DNA of 64,000 nucleotides from assembly GCA_910579925.1 (NCBI GenBank), contig CAJTVY010000003.1, positions 1 through 64,000 of the forward strand, read 5' to 3'. The translations under genes and the position numbers were made by a program. The stretch is from an uncultured Dorea sp. GTDB taxonomy: Bacteria > Bacillota > Clostridia > Lachnospirales > Lachnospiraceae. Each line of letters starts with the position of its first letter. Within the stretch, counting starts at the first letter, position 1. This document shows, piece by piece, positions 33,244 through 41,490 of the stretch. The notes under the pieces were generated by a model. That model worked only from the letters and a program-made list of their open reading frames with translations, was not told the origin of the DNA and made no database searches.

Positions 33244-34428
33244 ATGAGAAAAAAGTTAGTGAGTGCGTTTCTTGTGGCGGTGATGGCTATATCCATGTCT
33301 GCAGGATGTGCAAAAAACGATGCAGAGCCGGCGAATGCAGACGGACAGAAGGTGGAAGAGGATGAGAAAGGAGCGGGAGAGGATGCTGATGGGGAGGCAT
33401 ACAAAATCGGAATCGTAACGCCTACGCTGACCGTCAGCGAAGATGAATTCCGCGGGGCGGAAGAGATGGTTGAGAAATATCCGGATCTGGTCGTGCACAA
33501 AACTCTGCCAGAGGATTTTGCAACCAATAAGGAAGGCTGTATTTCCGTAGTTACCAGCCTTGCAGACGATCCGGAGATGAAGTATATCCTGTTTGACAAC
33601 GGAATGGAAGGGATTGTACCTGCATTCCAGACAATCCGTGAGAAGAGGCCGGATATTGTTTCAATTGTCACCTGTAATGACGATCCCAAGCTTCTGAACG
33701 AGTATGTGGATATCGCTATTACCACAGACTGGGTAAGGAGGGGTGTGACCATACCTACGAAGGCGCAGGAGATGGGGGCAAAGACCTTTATCCATTATTC
33801 TTTCCCGACGCATATGGCTGCTGCAAGCAAAGCAGAGCGCAGGGATATGATGAAGCAGACCTGCGAGGAGCTGGGGATGGAATTCGTAGAAGTGACCACT
33901 CCTGATCCGCAGACAGGAAACGGAACGGCGGCTATGCTGCAGTTTCTGCGTGAGGATATTCCGAGACAGATCGAAAAGTATGGACCGGATACCAACATCT
34001 TTGGAACAAACTGCCCTATGTACGACGTGATTTTAGACGAGGCTTTCAAACTGAAATTTACGGTTGCAGAGCAGTGCTGTCCGACGCCTACCCAGGCATA
34101 TCCGACGGTTCTGAATCTGGAGATTACGGAAGACGATCTGGGTGATTACAGTAAGATTAACGATATGATCACCGAGAAGGCAAAAGAGGCGGAGATGACC
34201 GGACGTCTTTCCGGATGGGCAATGCCGTCGTCTGTATATATCCCGGAACTTAAGGTGGAACTGGCTAAATATATGCATGACGAAGGACTTAAGCCGGAGG
34301 ATGTGTTAAGTAAGGAATTTCTGGATGAATTTTCAAAAGAGCATATGCCGGTTGCCGCTGACTTCCAGATTGCGGGCGAAGGGCTTGATCACTACTACAT
34401 GCTGATACTTGAGGATATTTATTATTAA
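33244..34428 (+). CDS. DUF3798-type substrate-binding lipoprotein
   Basis: 394-aa extracellular binding lipoprotein. The N-terminus is a lipoprotein signal with lipobox SMSAGC (Cys about residue 21), then an acidic linker. The domain starts YKIGIVTPTLTVSEDEFRGA and includes FIHYSFPTHMAAASKAERRD and IFGTNCPMYDVILDEAFKLK, which I recognise as the DUF3798 family of periplasmic-binding-like proteins. The ligand is unknown; the associated permeases suggest a nucleoside, sugar or autoinducer-like small molecule. A strong terminator follows. Confidence 0.82.
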   Translation: MRKKLVSAFLVAVMAISMSAGCAKNDAEPANADGQKVEEDEKGAGEDADGEAYKIGIVTPTLTVSEDEFRGAEEMVEKYPDLVVHKTLPEDFATNKEGCISVVTSLADDPEMKYILFDNGMEGIVPAFQTIREKRPDIVSIVTCNDDPKLLNEYVDIAITTDWVRRGVTIPTKAQEMGAKTFIHYSFPTHMAAASKAERRDMMKQTCEELGMEFVEVTTPDPQTGNGTAAMLQFLREDIPRQIEKYGPDTNIFGTNCPMYDVILDEAFKLKFTVAEQCCPTPTQAYPTVLNLEITEDDLGDYSKINDMITEKAKEAEMTGRLSGWAMPSSVYIPELKVELAKYMHDEGLKPEDVLSKEFLDEFSKEHMPVAADFQIAGEGLDHYYMLILEDIYY

Positions 34429-34447
34429 AAACAGAATACAAAGGAAG

Positions 34448-34484
34448 ACGCTTCTGGCAGGATCTGGGCCAGGAGCGTTTTTTC
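34448..34484 (+). terminator. Intrinsic terminator of the element's ABC operon
   Basis: ACGCTTCTGGC (34448-34458) pairs with GCCAGGAGCGT (34468-34478) with a single G-U, followed by six Ts. It insulates the recombinase genes from the importer operon. Confidence 0.85.
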
Positions 34485-34581
34485 GTGGGGCCATCTTTTG
34501 AAGAGGTTAAAAATGTAGCAGGGAGAGTTAAGACTGGCGGTCTGGGCATATATTATATTGAAAAAGTGGAAGGATGTAAGT

Positions 34582-34746
34582 ATGCCTGAAAGACCATTCA
34601 TACAACTGAACGAAAGGACGTATCCCATGGAACAGAACACAGGGATTATGTTGCAGCTGGCCGATCTCCTGTTTCAAGACAACCTGATCACATCAGAGGA
34701 AAAATATCATCTGAAGCAATTAATCACACAAAGGGATTCCGTATGA
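34582..34746 (+). CDS. Small protein upstream of the serine recombinase
   Basis: 54-aa protein opening MPERPFIQLNERTYPMEQNT and ending in a SHOCT-like helical pair (ADLLFQDNLITSEEKYHLKQ). Its stop overlaps the recombinase start (ATGA), so the two are translationally coupled. Short ORFs of this kind often precede large serine recombinases in Firmicutes. Its role is unknown; a directionality or partner factor is possible. ATG 34582 has AAGGATG upstream. Confidence 0.7.
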   Translation: MPERPFIQLNERTYPMEQNTGIMLQLADLLFQDNLITSEEKYHLKQLITQRDSV

Positions 34747-36500
34747 TACTACGAGCAGTAATCTACGCCCGGTGCAGTACGGAAGAAGAGAGCCAGAAGG
34801 ATGCCTTGAAGAAACAGGTAGAGGAAGGAAAGGCCTGCGTCCGTGAAAACGGATGGACGCTGGCAGACCTTTATGTGGAAAGCCGTTCGGGAACCACCAC
34901 CAAAGGCAGGAGCGAATATAATCGTCTATATGAAGACCTGGCAGGCGACAGATTCGATATTATCGTAATCAAATCCCAGGACAGGTTAATGCGCAATACA
35001 AAGGACTGGTATCTTTTTGTGGACCGTCTGCTTACAGAACAGAAGAAACTTTATATCTATATTGAACGGAAATTTTATACTACGGACGATGCTCTGATTA
35101 CAGGGATAAAAGCAATACTTGCAGAGGAATACAGCCGAGAACTAAGCAAGAAGATCAACAATGCCCATCGCAACCGCCAGAAACATAACGGACCGGCCGT
35201 TCTTACATCCAATACCTATGGATATCGGAAACTGCCGGATAAAAGCGTGGTTGTAATCGAAGAGGAGGCCCGGATTAAGCGACGCATGTATGAACTGTGC
35301 GCTGCTGGATACGGAAGCAGGAAGATTGCGTCTATTCTGAAAAATGAGGGTATTGTAGGACGGAATGGGAAACCATTTTCTGATTCGGCAATCCTTCGAA
35401 TGATACATAACCCATTGAATAAAGGAACCGTTGTCATGAACCGGCTTCATTATGATTTTGAGTCTAAACGGACTGTGAAGGTGCCTGTAGAAGAGCAGTT
35501 TATCTATGAGAATAAAGTACCGTCAATCGTATCGGAGGAGTTATGGGAGGCTGCAAACCAGGAGATAGCCAAAAGAGCAGAAACATTACTGGCAGAGAAT
35601 ATCAAAAGAGGACGCTACCGGGGGAAGTCAAAACTTAGCGGCAGGCTGTTCTGTGGATTATGTGGAGAGCCATATTATAGAAGGACAAGAAAGGGGCGTA
35701 AAGATCAGTCTGTCGTCTACGAATGGAAATGTAAAATCTATCTGGAAACAGGCCGGAGAGGATGTCATAATATTCATCTGGAGGAAGAGTCGTTTTATGG
35801 ACTGTTAAGCGACGTATGCGAGAAACGATATCAGTTGGATAAAAAGAAGATCATAGGGAATATGGTCAGGCTGCTTGAGGCGGCGCTTAAGGAAAAGGAT
35901 TATCAGACAGATCTTTACAGGGAGAGCCGTCAGAAGAAAAAAATACTGGAGCGTATGGATCTGCTGGTGGAAAAATTGCTGGAAGGGGTTATTTCGGATG
36001 AGACGTATCAAAGGAAACAGAAGGAATTAGAGCAAAGTCTGTCTCTGGCGCAGGAGAAGATAAAAGATTTCCAGCGGCAGAAAGCAGAGGGAAGCGCATT
36101 AAGGGAAAGAATTTCACACATTAAGAAGACATTGCAGACAGGAAGGGCTGTGGAAAAGGCCGCTGTGGCAGAAATGTTAGAAGAAGTGGATAAGATATGG
36201 ATTTATCCGGAATACATGGAGATTGCGTTCGGCTGGCCGGGGCTGGCGGAAGCGGAGAATATGGATGTCAAAACAGTAGAGTATGGGAATCTGTTTGATT
36301 ATAGAAAGAAAAAGAGGGATGAGAGAGAGGATATTGTCGAACTTATGAGGGAAGATCCGAAGATCACCGCCAAAAGAATTGCCGGGAGGCTGGGACTCAG
36401 CCTGTCTGGAGTAAATTACAGGATTCGTGTATTGAAGAAGGAGGGAAGGGTTCGGTTTCGGGGGAAGGGAGGAAAAGGAGGGTGGGAAATATCAGAGTGA
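34743..36500 (+). CDS. Large serine recombinase (integrase) with C-terminal winged helix
   Basis: 585-aa site-specific recombinase. Residues 1-145 are the resolvase catalytic domain: nucleophile Ser12 in VIYARCSTEEESQKDALKKQ and the arginines of SQDRLMRNTKDW. The Recombinase domain covers about 160-265 (GSRKIASILKNEGIVGRNGK). A zinc ribbon near 300-345 has CGLCGEPYYRR with two later cysteines. A coiled coil spans about 380-470. An extra winged helix sits at the end (MREDPKITAKRIAGRLGLSL then SGVNYRIRVLKKEGRV), unusual for this family. It lies 62 bases from attR and is very probably the integrase of this element. Confidence 0.9.
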   Translation: MILRAVIYARCSTEEESQKDALKKQVEEGKACVRENGWTLADLYVESRSGTTTKGRSEYNRLYEDLAGDRFDIIVIKSQDRLMRNTKDWYLFVDRLLTEQKKLYIYIERKFYTTDDALITGIKAILAEEYSRELSKKINNAHRNRQKHNGPAVLTSNTYGYRKLPDKSVVVIEEEARIKRRMYELCAAGYGSRKIASILKNEGIVGRNGKPFSDSAILRMIHNPLNKGTVVMNRLHYDFESKRTVKVPVEEQFIYENKVPSIVSEELWEAANQEIAKRAETLLAENIKRGRYRGKSKLSGRLFCGLCGEPYYRRTRKGRKDQSVVYEWKCKIYLETGRRGCHNIHLEEESFYGLLSDVCEKRYQLDKKKIIGNMVRLLEAALKEKDYQTDLYRESRQKKKILERMDLLVEKLLEGVISDETYQRKQKELEQSLSLAQEKIKDFQRQKAEGSALRERISHIKKTLQTGRAVEKAAVAEMLEEVDKIWIYPEYMEIAFGWPGLAEAENMDVKTVEYGNLFDYRKKKRDEREDIVELMREDPKITAKRIAGRLGLSLSGVNYRIRVLKKEGRVRFRGKGGKGGWEISE

Positions 36501-36529
36501 ATAGATGTATAGAGGATATGAAGTGAACC

Positions 36530-36580
36530 ATATGACACAGTATCAGAATGCCCCCTTATCTGAATACCTGGCTGGAATAG
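36530..36580. other. attR junction of the element
   Basis: The element arm GTATCAGAATGCCCCCTTAT (36539-36558) and CTG meet core AA (36563-36564), then host permease TACCTGGCTGGAATAG. Read from the core outward it matches the attL arm at 27 of 33 positions in inverted orientation, the expected layout of a serine-integrase attP split into two halves. Confidence 0.8.
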
Positions 36581-37254
36581 ATAATCAGATACCCGAGCCC
36601 GTCTCTTGCCGCCAGAAACTCTCCGATAATCACCCCCACCAGACACAATCCGATATTGACCTTCATATTGCTGATGATTGCCGGGATGGAACTCGGCAGC
36701 ACGACCTTTGTCAAGGCATGAAAACGGTTGCCTCCTAAGGTATAGATCAGTTTAATCTTACCGGGATCGACAGTGGTGAAGCTGGTGTAAAGGCTTAGGA
36801 TGCTTCCGAAAATGGCGACCGACATTCCGGCGACGATAATGGTGGTCTTGGTTGCGCCGAGCCACACGATTAAAAGCGGGGCCAGCGCAGATTTGGGCAG
36901 GCTGTTCAGTACGACCAGGTAAGGGTCTAATACTTCGGAAAGTTTGCTGCTGAACCACAGGGCAACTGCCACCAGAATGCTGATGGCAATTACGAGCAGG
37001 AAACTAAGGATCGTTTCATATAAGGTGACTCCAAGGTGGAGAAAGATGCTCTTATCCACAACCATCCCAAAGAAACAAAGCGCAATCTTGGAGGGGCTGC
37101 TGAAAATAAAAGAATCAATGATTCCTACGTTGGCGGTGAATTCCCAGATAAATAAAAAACTTAACAGGATCAGTACCCGGGATACCCTGACGATTCGTTT
37201 ATGCCTGCGGTGCATGAGGAGATATTTCTGCTGGCCTGCTGAGAGGTTACTCAT
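36556..37254 (-). pseudogene. 5' part of an SsuC/ThiX-type ABC permease, truncated by the element
   Basis: 232 codons remain, ending ...GLGYLIIYSSQVFR and a TAA contributed by the element. Five to six membrane helices and the EAA coupling loop (TLGGNRFHALTKVVLPSSIP) are present. The final helix and basic tail are missing and are found at 29332-29437. The intact gene would be 265 aa. Relatives import aliphatic sulfonates, taurine, nitrate or thiamine precursors. The start overlaps the end of the ATPase gene by 8 bases. In its present state the transporter is probably inactive, and excision would restore it. Confidence 0.88.
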
Positions 37255-38014
37255 CTGTATTCAACTCCTTCCATATGAGATTAAAATATGTTTTGAATTC
37301 CGGGGCGTTGCGCCGGTTCAGGGGTGTATCTTCTGAAAGGTCGAAAATCAGCGGGATGGTCTGCCGGATGGCGGCAGGGCGCCCGGAAAGGATGATGACA
37401 CGGTCTGCAAGTGAGATCGCTTCCGACAGGTCATGGGTCACAAGCAGAGCCGATTTTCCCTCTTTTCGGATTATCTGGCCGATATCGTCTCCGACGGTCA
37501 GCCGTGTCTGGTAGTCCAGCGCGGAAAATGGTTCATCTAAAAGTAAAAGATCCGGCTCTAATACCAGTGTGCGGATCAGGGCGGCGCGCTGGCGCATCCC
37601 GCCGGATAACTCGGACGGGCGGGAAGTTTCGAACTGGCGCAGACCGTAGAGATCTAAAAGTTCATGCGCCCGTTCTTTGGTCCGGGCGGTCAGCATGTGC
37701 TGGACTTCCAGCCCGAGGATTACGTTGTTGTAGATGGTGCGCCACTCGAAGAGTTCGTCGTGCTGAAGCATGTAGCCTACGTTTGTGGTGCTTTCTTTTA
37801 AGTATTTTCCATTGATTTTGATAAGGCCCTTTTCCGGCTCGAGCAGACCTGCGATAATGGAAAGCAGAGTGGATTTGCCGCAGCCCGACGGTCCTACGAT
37901 GGAAACGAATTCGCCTTTGTTCAGCGCAAAGGATATGTCTGTCAGAGCAGGCGTTTCCCCTTCCAGGGTGTGATAGGCGTAGTGGATATTCTTAAGTTCT
38001 AATACTTGTTCCAT
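37247..38014 (-). CDS. ABC importer ATPase, SsuB/ThiY-Z type
   Basis: 255-aa ATPase of a nitrate/sulfonate/taurine or pyrimidine-precursor type importer. Walker A is VGPSGCGKSTLLSIIAG, signature SELSGGMRQRAALIRTL, Walker B LLLLDEPFSALD, and the switch His is in LLVTHDLSEAISLADRV. GGAGG precedes ATG 38014. It leads the operon with the permease that is split by the element. No binding protein is adjacent. Substrate cannot be read from sequence. Confidence 0.9.
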   Translation of the reverse strand: MEQVLELKNIHYAYHTLEGETPALTDISFALNKGEFVSIVGPSGCGKSTLLSIIAGLLEPEKGLIKINGKYLKESTTNVGYMLQHDELFEWRTIYNNVILGLEVQHMLTARTKERAHELLDLYGLRQFETSRPSELSGGMRQRAALIRTLVLEPDLLLLDEPFSALDYQTRLTVGDDIGQIIRKEGKSALLVTHDLSEAISLADRVIILSGRPAAIRQTIPLIFDLSEDTPLNRRNAPEFKTYFNLIWKELNTDE

Positions 38015-38094
38015 AGGAACCTCCAGTATTTATTATGAAAGAGATATCATTACATTATTTTATGTAAATATCATAAATTAGTGACGGATTCATC

Positions 38095-38123
38095 TTGCCA
38101 GAAGAAGGGAAAGCGGTTATAAT
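38095..38123 (+). promoter_or_regulatory. Sigma-A promoter of queH
   Basis: TTGCCA (38095-38100), 17-bp spacer, TATAAT (38118-38123), 35 bases before queH. Confidence 0.7.
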
Positions 38124-38158
38124 GCAGAGAGTATTGTCGATAGAGGAGAAGAGTTCAG

Positions 38159-38773
38159 ATGAATTATCAGAAAGAACTGGAGAAATTAATCGAACGTCTG
38201 GGAAAGGAAGAAAAAGTGCCGACGCTTCTGCTTCATAGCTGCTGTGCGCCGTGCAGCAGCTATGTGCTGGAATATCTGAGTAATTATTTTGAGACTACCA
38301 TATTCTATTATAATCCGAATATTTATCCGGAAAGCGAATATACCAAACGGATTCTGGAGCAGCAGACTCTGATTACAAAGATGAAGACCCGGCATCCGGT
38401 TACGTTTATGGCAGGAAATTATGACAGAGATCGTTTTTATGAGATGGCGAAAGGTCTGGAGCATTTGAAAGAAGGCGGGGAACGTTGTTTCAGATGTTAT
38501 GAATTAAGACTGCGGGAATCTGCAGAGGTTGCAAAAAAGTGCGGTCTGGACTATTTTACAACCACGTTGAGCATAAGCCCTCTTAAGAATGCGGCAAAGT
38601 TAAATGAGATCGGGATACGTCTTTCAAGGGAGTACGGTGTGGAGTATCTGCCGTCTGATTTTAAAAAGAAAAACGGTTACAAACGTTCGATTGAACTGTC
38701 GAAAAAGTATGGACTGTACCGGCAGGATTACTGCGGATGTGAATTTTCCGTGGCCGTGCCCCGCAGGGCATAG
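38159..38773 (+). CDS. queH: Epoxyqueuosine reductase QueH
   Basis: 204-aa iron-sulfur enzyme carrying out the last step of queuosine tRNA modification, the reduction of epoxyqueuosine, in organisms that lack QueG. Conserved cysteines are in LLLHSCCAPCSSYVLEYL, GGERCFRCYELRLRESAE and YRQDYCGCEFS. The nucleotide-binding-like YYNPNIYPESEYTKRI is typical. Length fits. argH follows after an 81-base gap and has its own ribosome site. Confidence 0.9.
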   Translation: MNYQKELEKLIERLGKEEKVPTLLLHSCCAPCSSYVLEYLSNYFETTIFYYNPNIYPESEYTKRILEQQTLITKMKTRHPVTFMAGNYDRDRFYEMAKGLEHLKEGGERCFRCYELRLRESAEVAKKCGLDYFTTTLSISPLKNAAKLNEIGIRLSREYGVEYLPSDFKKKNGYKRSIELSKKYGLYRQDYCGCEFSVAVPRRA

Positions 38774-38854
38774 ATCATACTCCTGTAAAGCGAAAGCGGA
38801 TGATGATGGGGATTCTGAGTGAACGTGATGAAGATATAAGGGAGATGGAAAGAT

Positions 38855-40234
38855 ATGGCACAATTATGGGGCGGACGTTTTACGAAAGAAACGGATCAGC
38901 TTGTATACAATTTTAATGCATCGATCTCATTTGACAAGAGATTCTATGCACAGGACATAAGGGGCAGCATTGCGCATGTGATGATGCTTGCCAGACAGGG
39001 AATCTTGACGGATCTGGAGAAAGAGAAGATTGTGGAAGGCCTGGAGGGGATCTTAAGCGACGTGGAGAACGGAAAGCTTGAGATTACACACCAGTATGAG
39101 GACATCCACAGTTTCGTGGAGGCAACGCTGACTGAACGGATCGGAGAGCCGGGTAAGAAGCTTCATACAGGGAGAAGCCGCAATGACCAGGTGGCATTGG
39201 ACATGAAGCTTTATGTGCGGGACGAGGTACATATGCTGAACCAGCTTGTGAAAGAACTTCTGCAGGCGGTCCTTAAGGTTATGGAGGAACATGTGGATAC
39301 TTATATGCCTGGATTTACCCATCTGCAGAAGGCGCAGCCGGTTACGCTTGCCCATCATATGGGAGCGTATTTTGAGATGTTCCGAAGGGATCATGAAAGG
39401 CTTAAGAGTATTTACGGGAGGATGGATACCTGTCCGCTGGGATCTGGCGCGCTGGCAGGAACCACCTATCCCCTTGACCGGGATTATACGGCGAGTCTGC
39501 TTGGATTTGAAGGGCCTACGAGAAACAGTATGGACGGAGTGTCGGACAGGGATTATCTTCTGGAACTTCTGTCGGCGTTGTCAATTTTGATGATGCATCT
39601 GAGCCGTTTTTCCGAAGAGGTGATTATCTGGAATTCGAATGAGTATCAGTTTGTGGAGATTGACGATGCCTACAGTACAGGCAGCAGCATCATGCCTCAG
39701 AAAAAGAATCCGGACATTGCAGAACTTGTCCGGGGTAAGACCGGTCGGGTCTATGGTGCGTTGAATGCGCTTCTGGTGGCAATGAAGGGGATTCCGCTTG
39801 CATATAATAAGGATATGCAGGAGGATAAAGAGTGGGCCTTTGACGCCATCGACACGGCGAAGGGCTGTCTTGCACTTTTTACCGGGATGCTTCGTACCAT
39901 GCATTTTAAGAAGGAACGGATGGAGGACAGTGCAAAGCACGGATTTACCAATGCTACGGATGCCGCCGACTATCTGGTGAATCATGGGGTTGCGTTCCGG
40001 GATGCCCATGGCATTGTAGGCAGGCTGGTGCTTCTGTGCATTGAGAAGGATGTTGCGCTGGATGAGCTGCCTCTTGAAGAATATCAGAAGATTTCCCCTG
40101 TGTTTGAGGAGGATATCTATGAGGCGGTCAGCATGGAAACATGCGTCAATAAGCGTGTCACGGCAGGCGCGCCTGGAAGGGATGCTATGGAAAGGGAGAT
40201 TACCGCCTGCAGGAAGTATCTCGGAGAGTATTAG
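38855..40234 (+). CDS. argH: Argininosuccinate lyase
   Basis: 459-aa enzyme splitting argininosuccinate into arginine and fumarate, the last step of arginine synthesis. It opens QLWGGRFTKETDQLVYNFNA. The fumarase/aspartase superfamily signature is SSIMPQKKNPDIAELVRGK, with the catalytic flexible loop, and HTGRSRNDQVALDMKLY is also diagnostic. Length is normal. argG is not adjacent. carbamoyl phosphate from carAB in this same window feeds the same pathway. Confidence 0.97.
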   Translation: MAQLWGGRFTKETDQLVYNFNASISFDKRFYAQDIRGSIAHVMMLARQGILTDLEKEKIVEGLEGILSDVENGKLEITHQYEDIHSFVEATLTERIGEPGKKLHTGRSRNDQVALDMKLYVRDEVHMLNQLVKELLQAVLKVMEEHVDTYMPGFTHLQKAQPVTLAHHMGAYFEMFRRDHERLKSIYGRMDTCPLGSGALAGTTYPLDRDYTASLLGFEGPTRNSMDGVSDRDYLLELLSALSILMMHLSRFSEEVIIWNSNEYQFVEIDDAYSTGSSIMPQKKNPDIAELVRGKTGRVYGALNALLVAMKGIPLAYNKDMQEDKEWAFDAIDTAKGCLALFTGMLRTMHFKKERMEDSAKHGFTNATDAADYLVNHGVAFRDAHGIVGRLVLLCIEKDVALDELPLEEYQKISPVFEEDIYEAVSMETCVNKRVTAGAPGRDAMEREITACRKYLGEY

Positions 40235-40292
40235 GAAATATTCAGAGATTATGAATGTCAGATAGAATTTAAGATAAAAGGAGTGGAGGATC

Positions 40293-41378
40293 ATGGAACA
40301 GAAATTAAGGGTAGGGATTCTGGGAGCAACGGGAATGGTTGGACAGCGATTTATCTCACTGCTTGAAGACCATCCATGGTTTGAGGTTGTGACAGTGGCG
40401 GCAAGCGTAAGGTCTGCAGGAAAGACGTATGAGGAGGCGGTGGGAGACCGCTGGAAGATGAATACTCCCATGCCAGAGAAAGTAAAATCTCTTATAGTAC
40501 GGAATGTCAACGAAGTTGAGGCAGTTGCGTCAACCGTTGATTTTGTGTTCAGCGCTGTAGATATGACCAAAGAAGAGATCAGAGCAATTGAAGAAGAATA
40601 TGCAAAGACAGAGACTCCTGTAGTATCCAACAACAGCGCGCACCGCTGGACGCCGGACGTACCGATGGTAGTGCCTGAGATTAATTCAGAGCATTTCGAA
40701 GTCATTGAGGCGCAGAGGAAGCGTCTGGGAACGACACAGGGATTCATTGCGGTAAAGCCAAACTGTTCTATCCAAAGTTATGCGCCATGTCTTGCGGCAT
40801 GGAAGGAATTCGGTCCAAAGGAAGTAGTTGCAACCACTTACCAGGCGATTTCCGGAGCAGGAAAGACTTTTAAAGACTGGCCGGAGATGGAGGGCAATGT
40901 GATTCCTTTTATCGGCGGTGAGGAAGAAAAGAGCGAGCAAGAGCCCCTTCGAGTTCTGGGAAGCGTAAAAGACGGACAGATCGTGAAAGCGGATCTTCCG
41001 AAGATTACCTGTCAGTGTATCCGTATTCCTGTGCTTAATGGACATACGGCGGCAGTATTTATTAATTTCGAGAAAAAGCCGACGAAGGAACAGTTAATAG
41101 AGAAGTTGGTGAATTACAAAGGATTTCCCCAGGAAGCGGATCTTCCAAGCGCACCGAAACAGTTTATCCGGTATCTTAAGGACGATAACCGTCCGCAGGT
41201 AGCCCTTGATGTGGATTTTGAGAATGGAATGGGAATTTCTATCGGACGTCTGAGAGAAGACGCCATGTTTGATTATAAATTCGTCGGACTTTCCCACAAT
41301 ACCGTCCGCGGCGCGGCAGGCGGGGCCGTGCTCTGTGCGGAGGCCTTGACTGCGAAGGGATATATTAAGGCAAAATAG
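40293..41378 (+). CDS. asd: Aspartate-semialdehyde dehydrogenase
   Basis: 361-aa NADPH-dependent enzyme turning aspartyl phosphate into aspartate semialdehyde for lysine, threonine and methionine. Rossmann motif GILGATGMVGQRFISLL lies at the start. The catalytic Cys is in FIAVKPNCSIQSYAPCLAAW and the His in CQCIRIPVLNGHTAAVFI. Sequence style is the archaeal/fungal-type subgroup that many Lachnospiraceae use rather than the E. coli type. Start ATG follows GGAGTGGAGG. A terminator follows. Confidence 0.96.
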   Translation: MEQKLRVGILGATGMVGQRFISLLEDHPWFEVVTVAASVRSAGKTYEEAVGDRWKMNTPMPEKVKSLIVRNVNEVEAVASTVDFVFSAVDMTKEEIRAIEEEYAKTETPVVSNNSAHRWTPDVPMVVPEINSEHFEVIEAQRKRLGTTQGFIAVKPNCSIQSYAPCLAAWKEFGPKEVVATTYQAISGAGKTFKDWPEMEGNVIPFIGGEEEKSEQEPLRVLGSVKDGQIVKADLPKITCQCIRIPVLNGHTAAVFINFEKKPTKEQLIEKLVNYKGFPQEADLPSAPKQFIRYLKDDNRPQVALDVDFENGMGISIGRLREDAMFDYKFVGLSHNTVRGAAGGAVLCAEALTAKGYIKAK

Positions 41379-41386
41379 AGAGGTAC

Positions 41387-41417
41387 GAAAAGGAGCGGGA
41401 TTTTCCGCTTCTTTTTA
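41387..41417 (+). terminator. Intrinsic terminator of asd
   Basis: AAAAGGAGCGG (41388-41398) pairs with CCGCTTCTTTT (41405-41415) with one mismatch, ending in a T run. Confidence 0.8.
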
Positions 41418-41490
41418 ATTCCTTCTTTCCTTTCCTTTGCCCAGGTGGTAAAATAAATACAGTGAAAGCGAAAGACGTGAGGTGGCAGAT

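Larger units (their letters stand above)
29438..36562. mobile_element. 7,125-bp serine-recombinase element carrying an ABC importer operon
   Basis: Defined by three independent signs. It splits an ABC permease gene whose frame is restored exactly on removal. It ends in imperfect inverted repeats (27 of 33 positions) around a shared 2-bp AA core (29438-29439 and 36563-36564). It encodes a large serine recombinase next to the right end. No conjugation, replication or relaxase genes are present, so it is not self-transmissible from what is seen. Cargo is one complete ABC import system (four genes, own promoter and terminator). Base composition resembles the host. Confidence 0.85.

Noticed and set aside
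29438..36562. Element as a transposon with target-site duplication
   Set aside because: Only a 2-bp core is shared and a serine recombinase is present; the frame of the host gene is restored with one copy of AA, which fits site-specific integration, not a DDE transposon.
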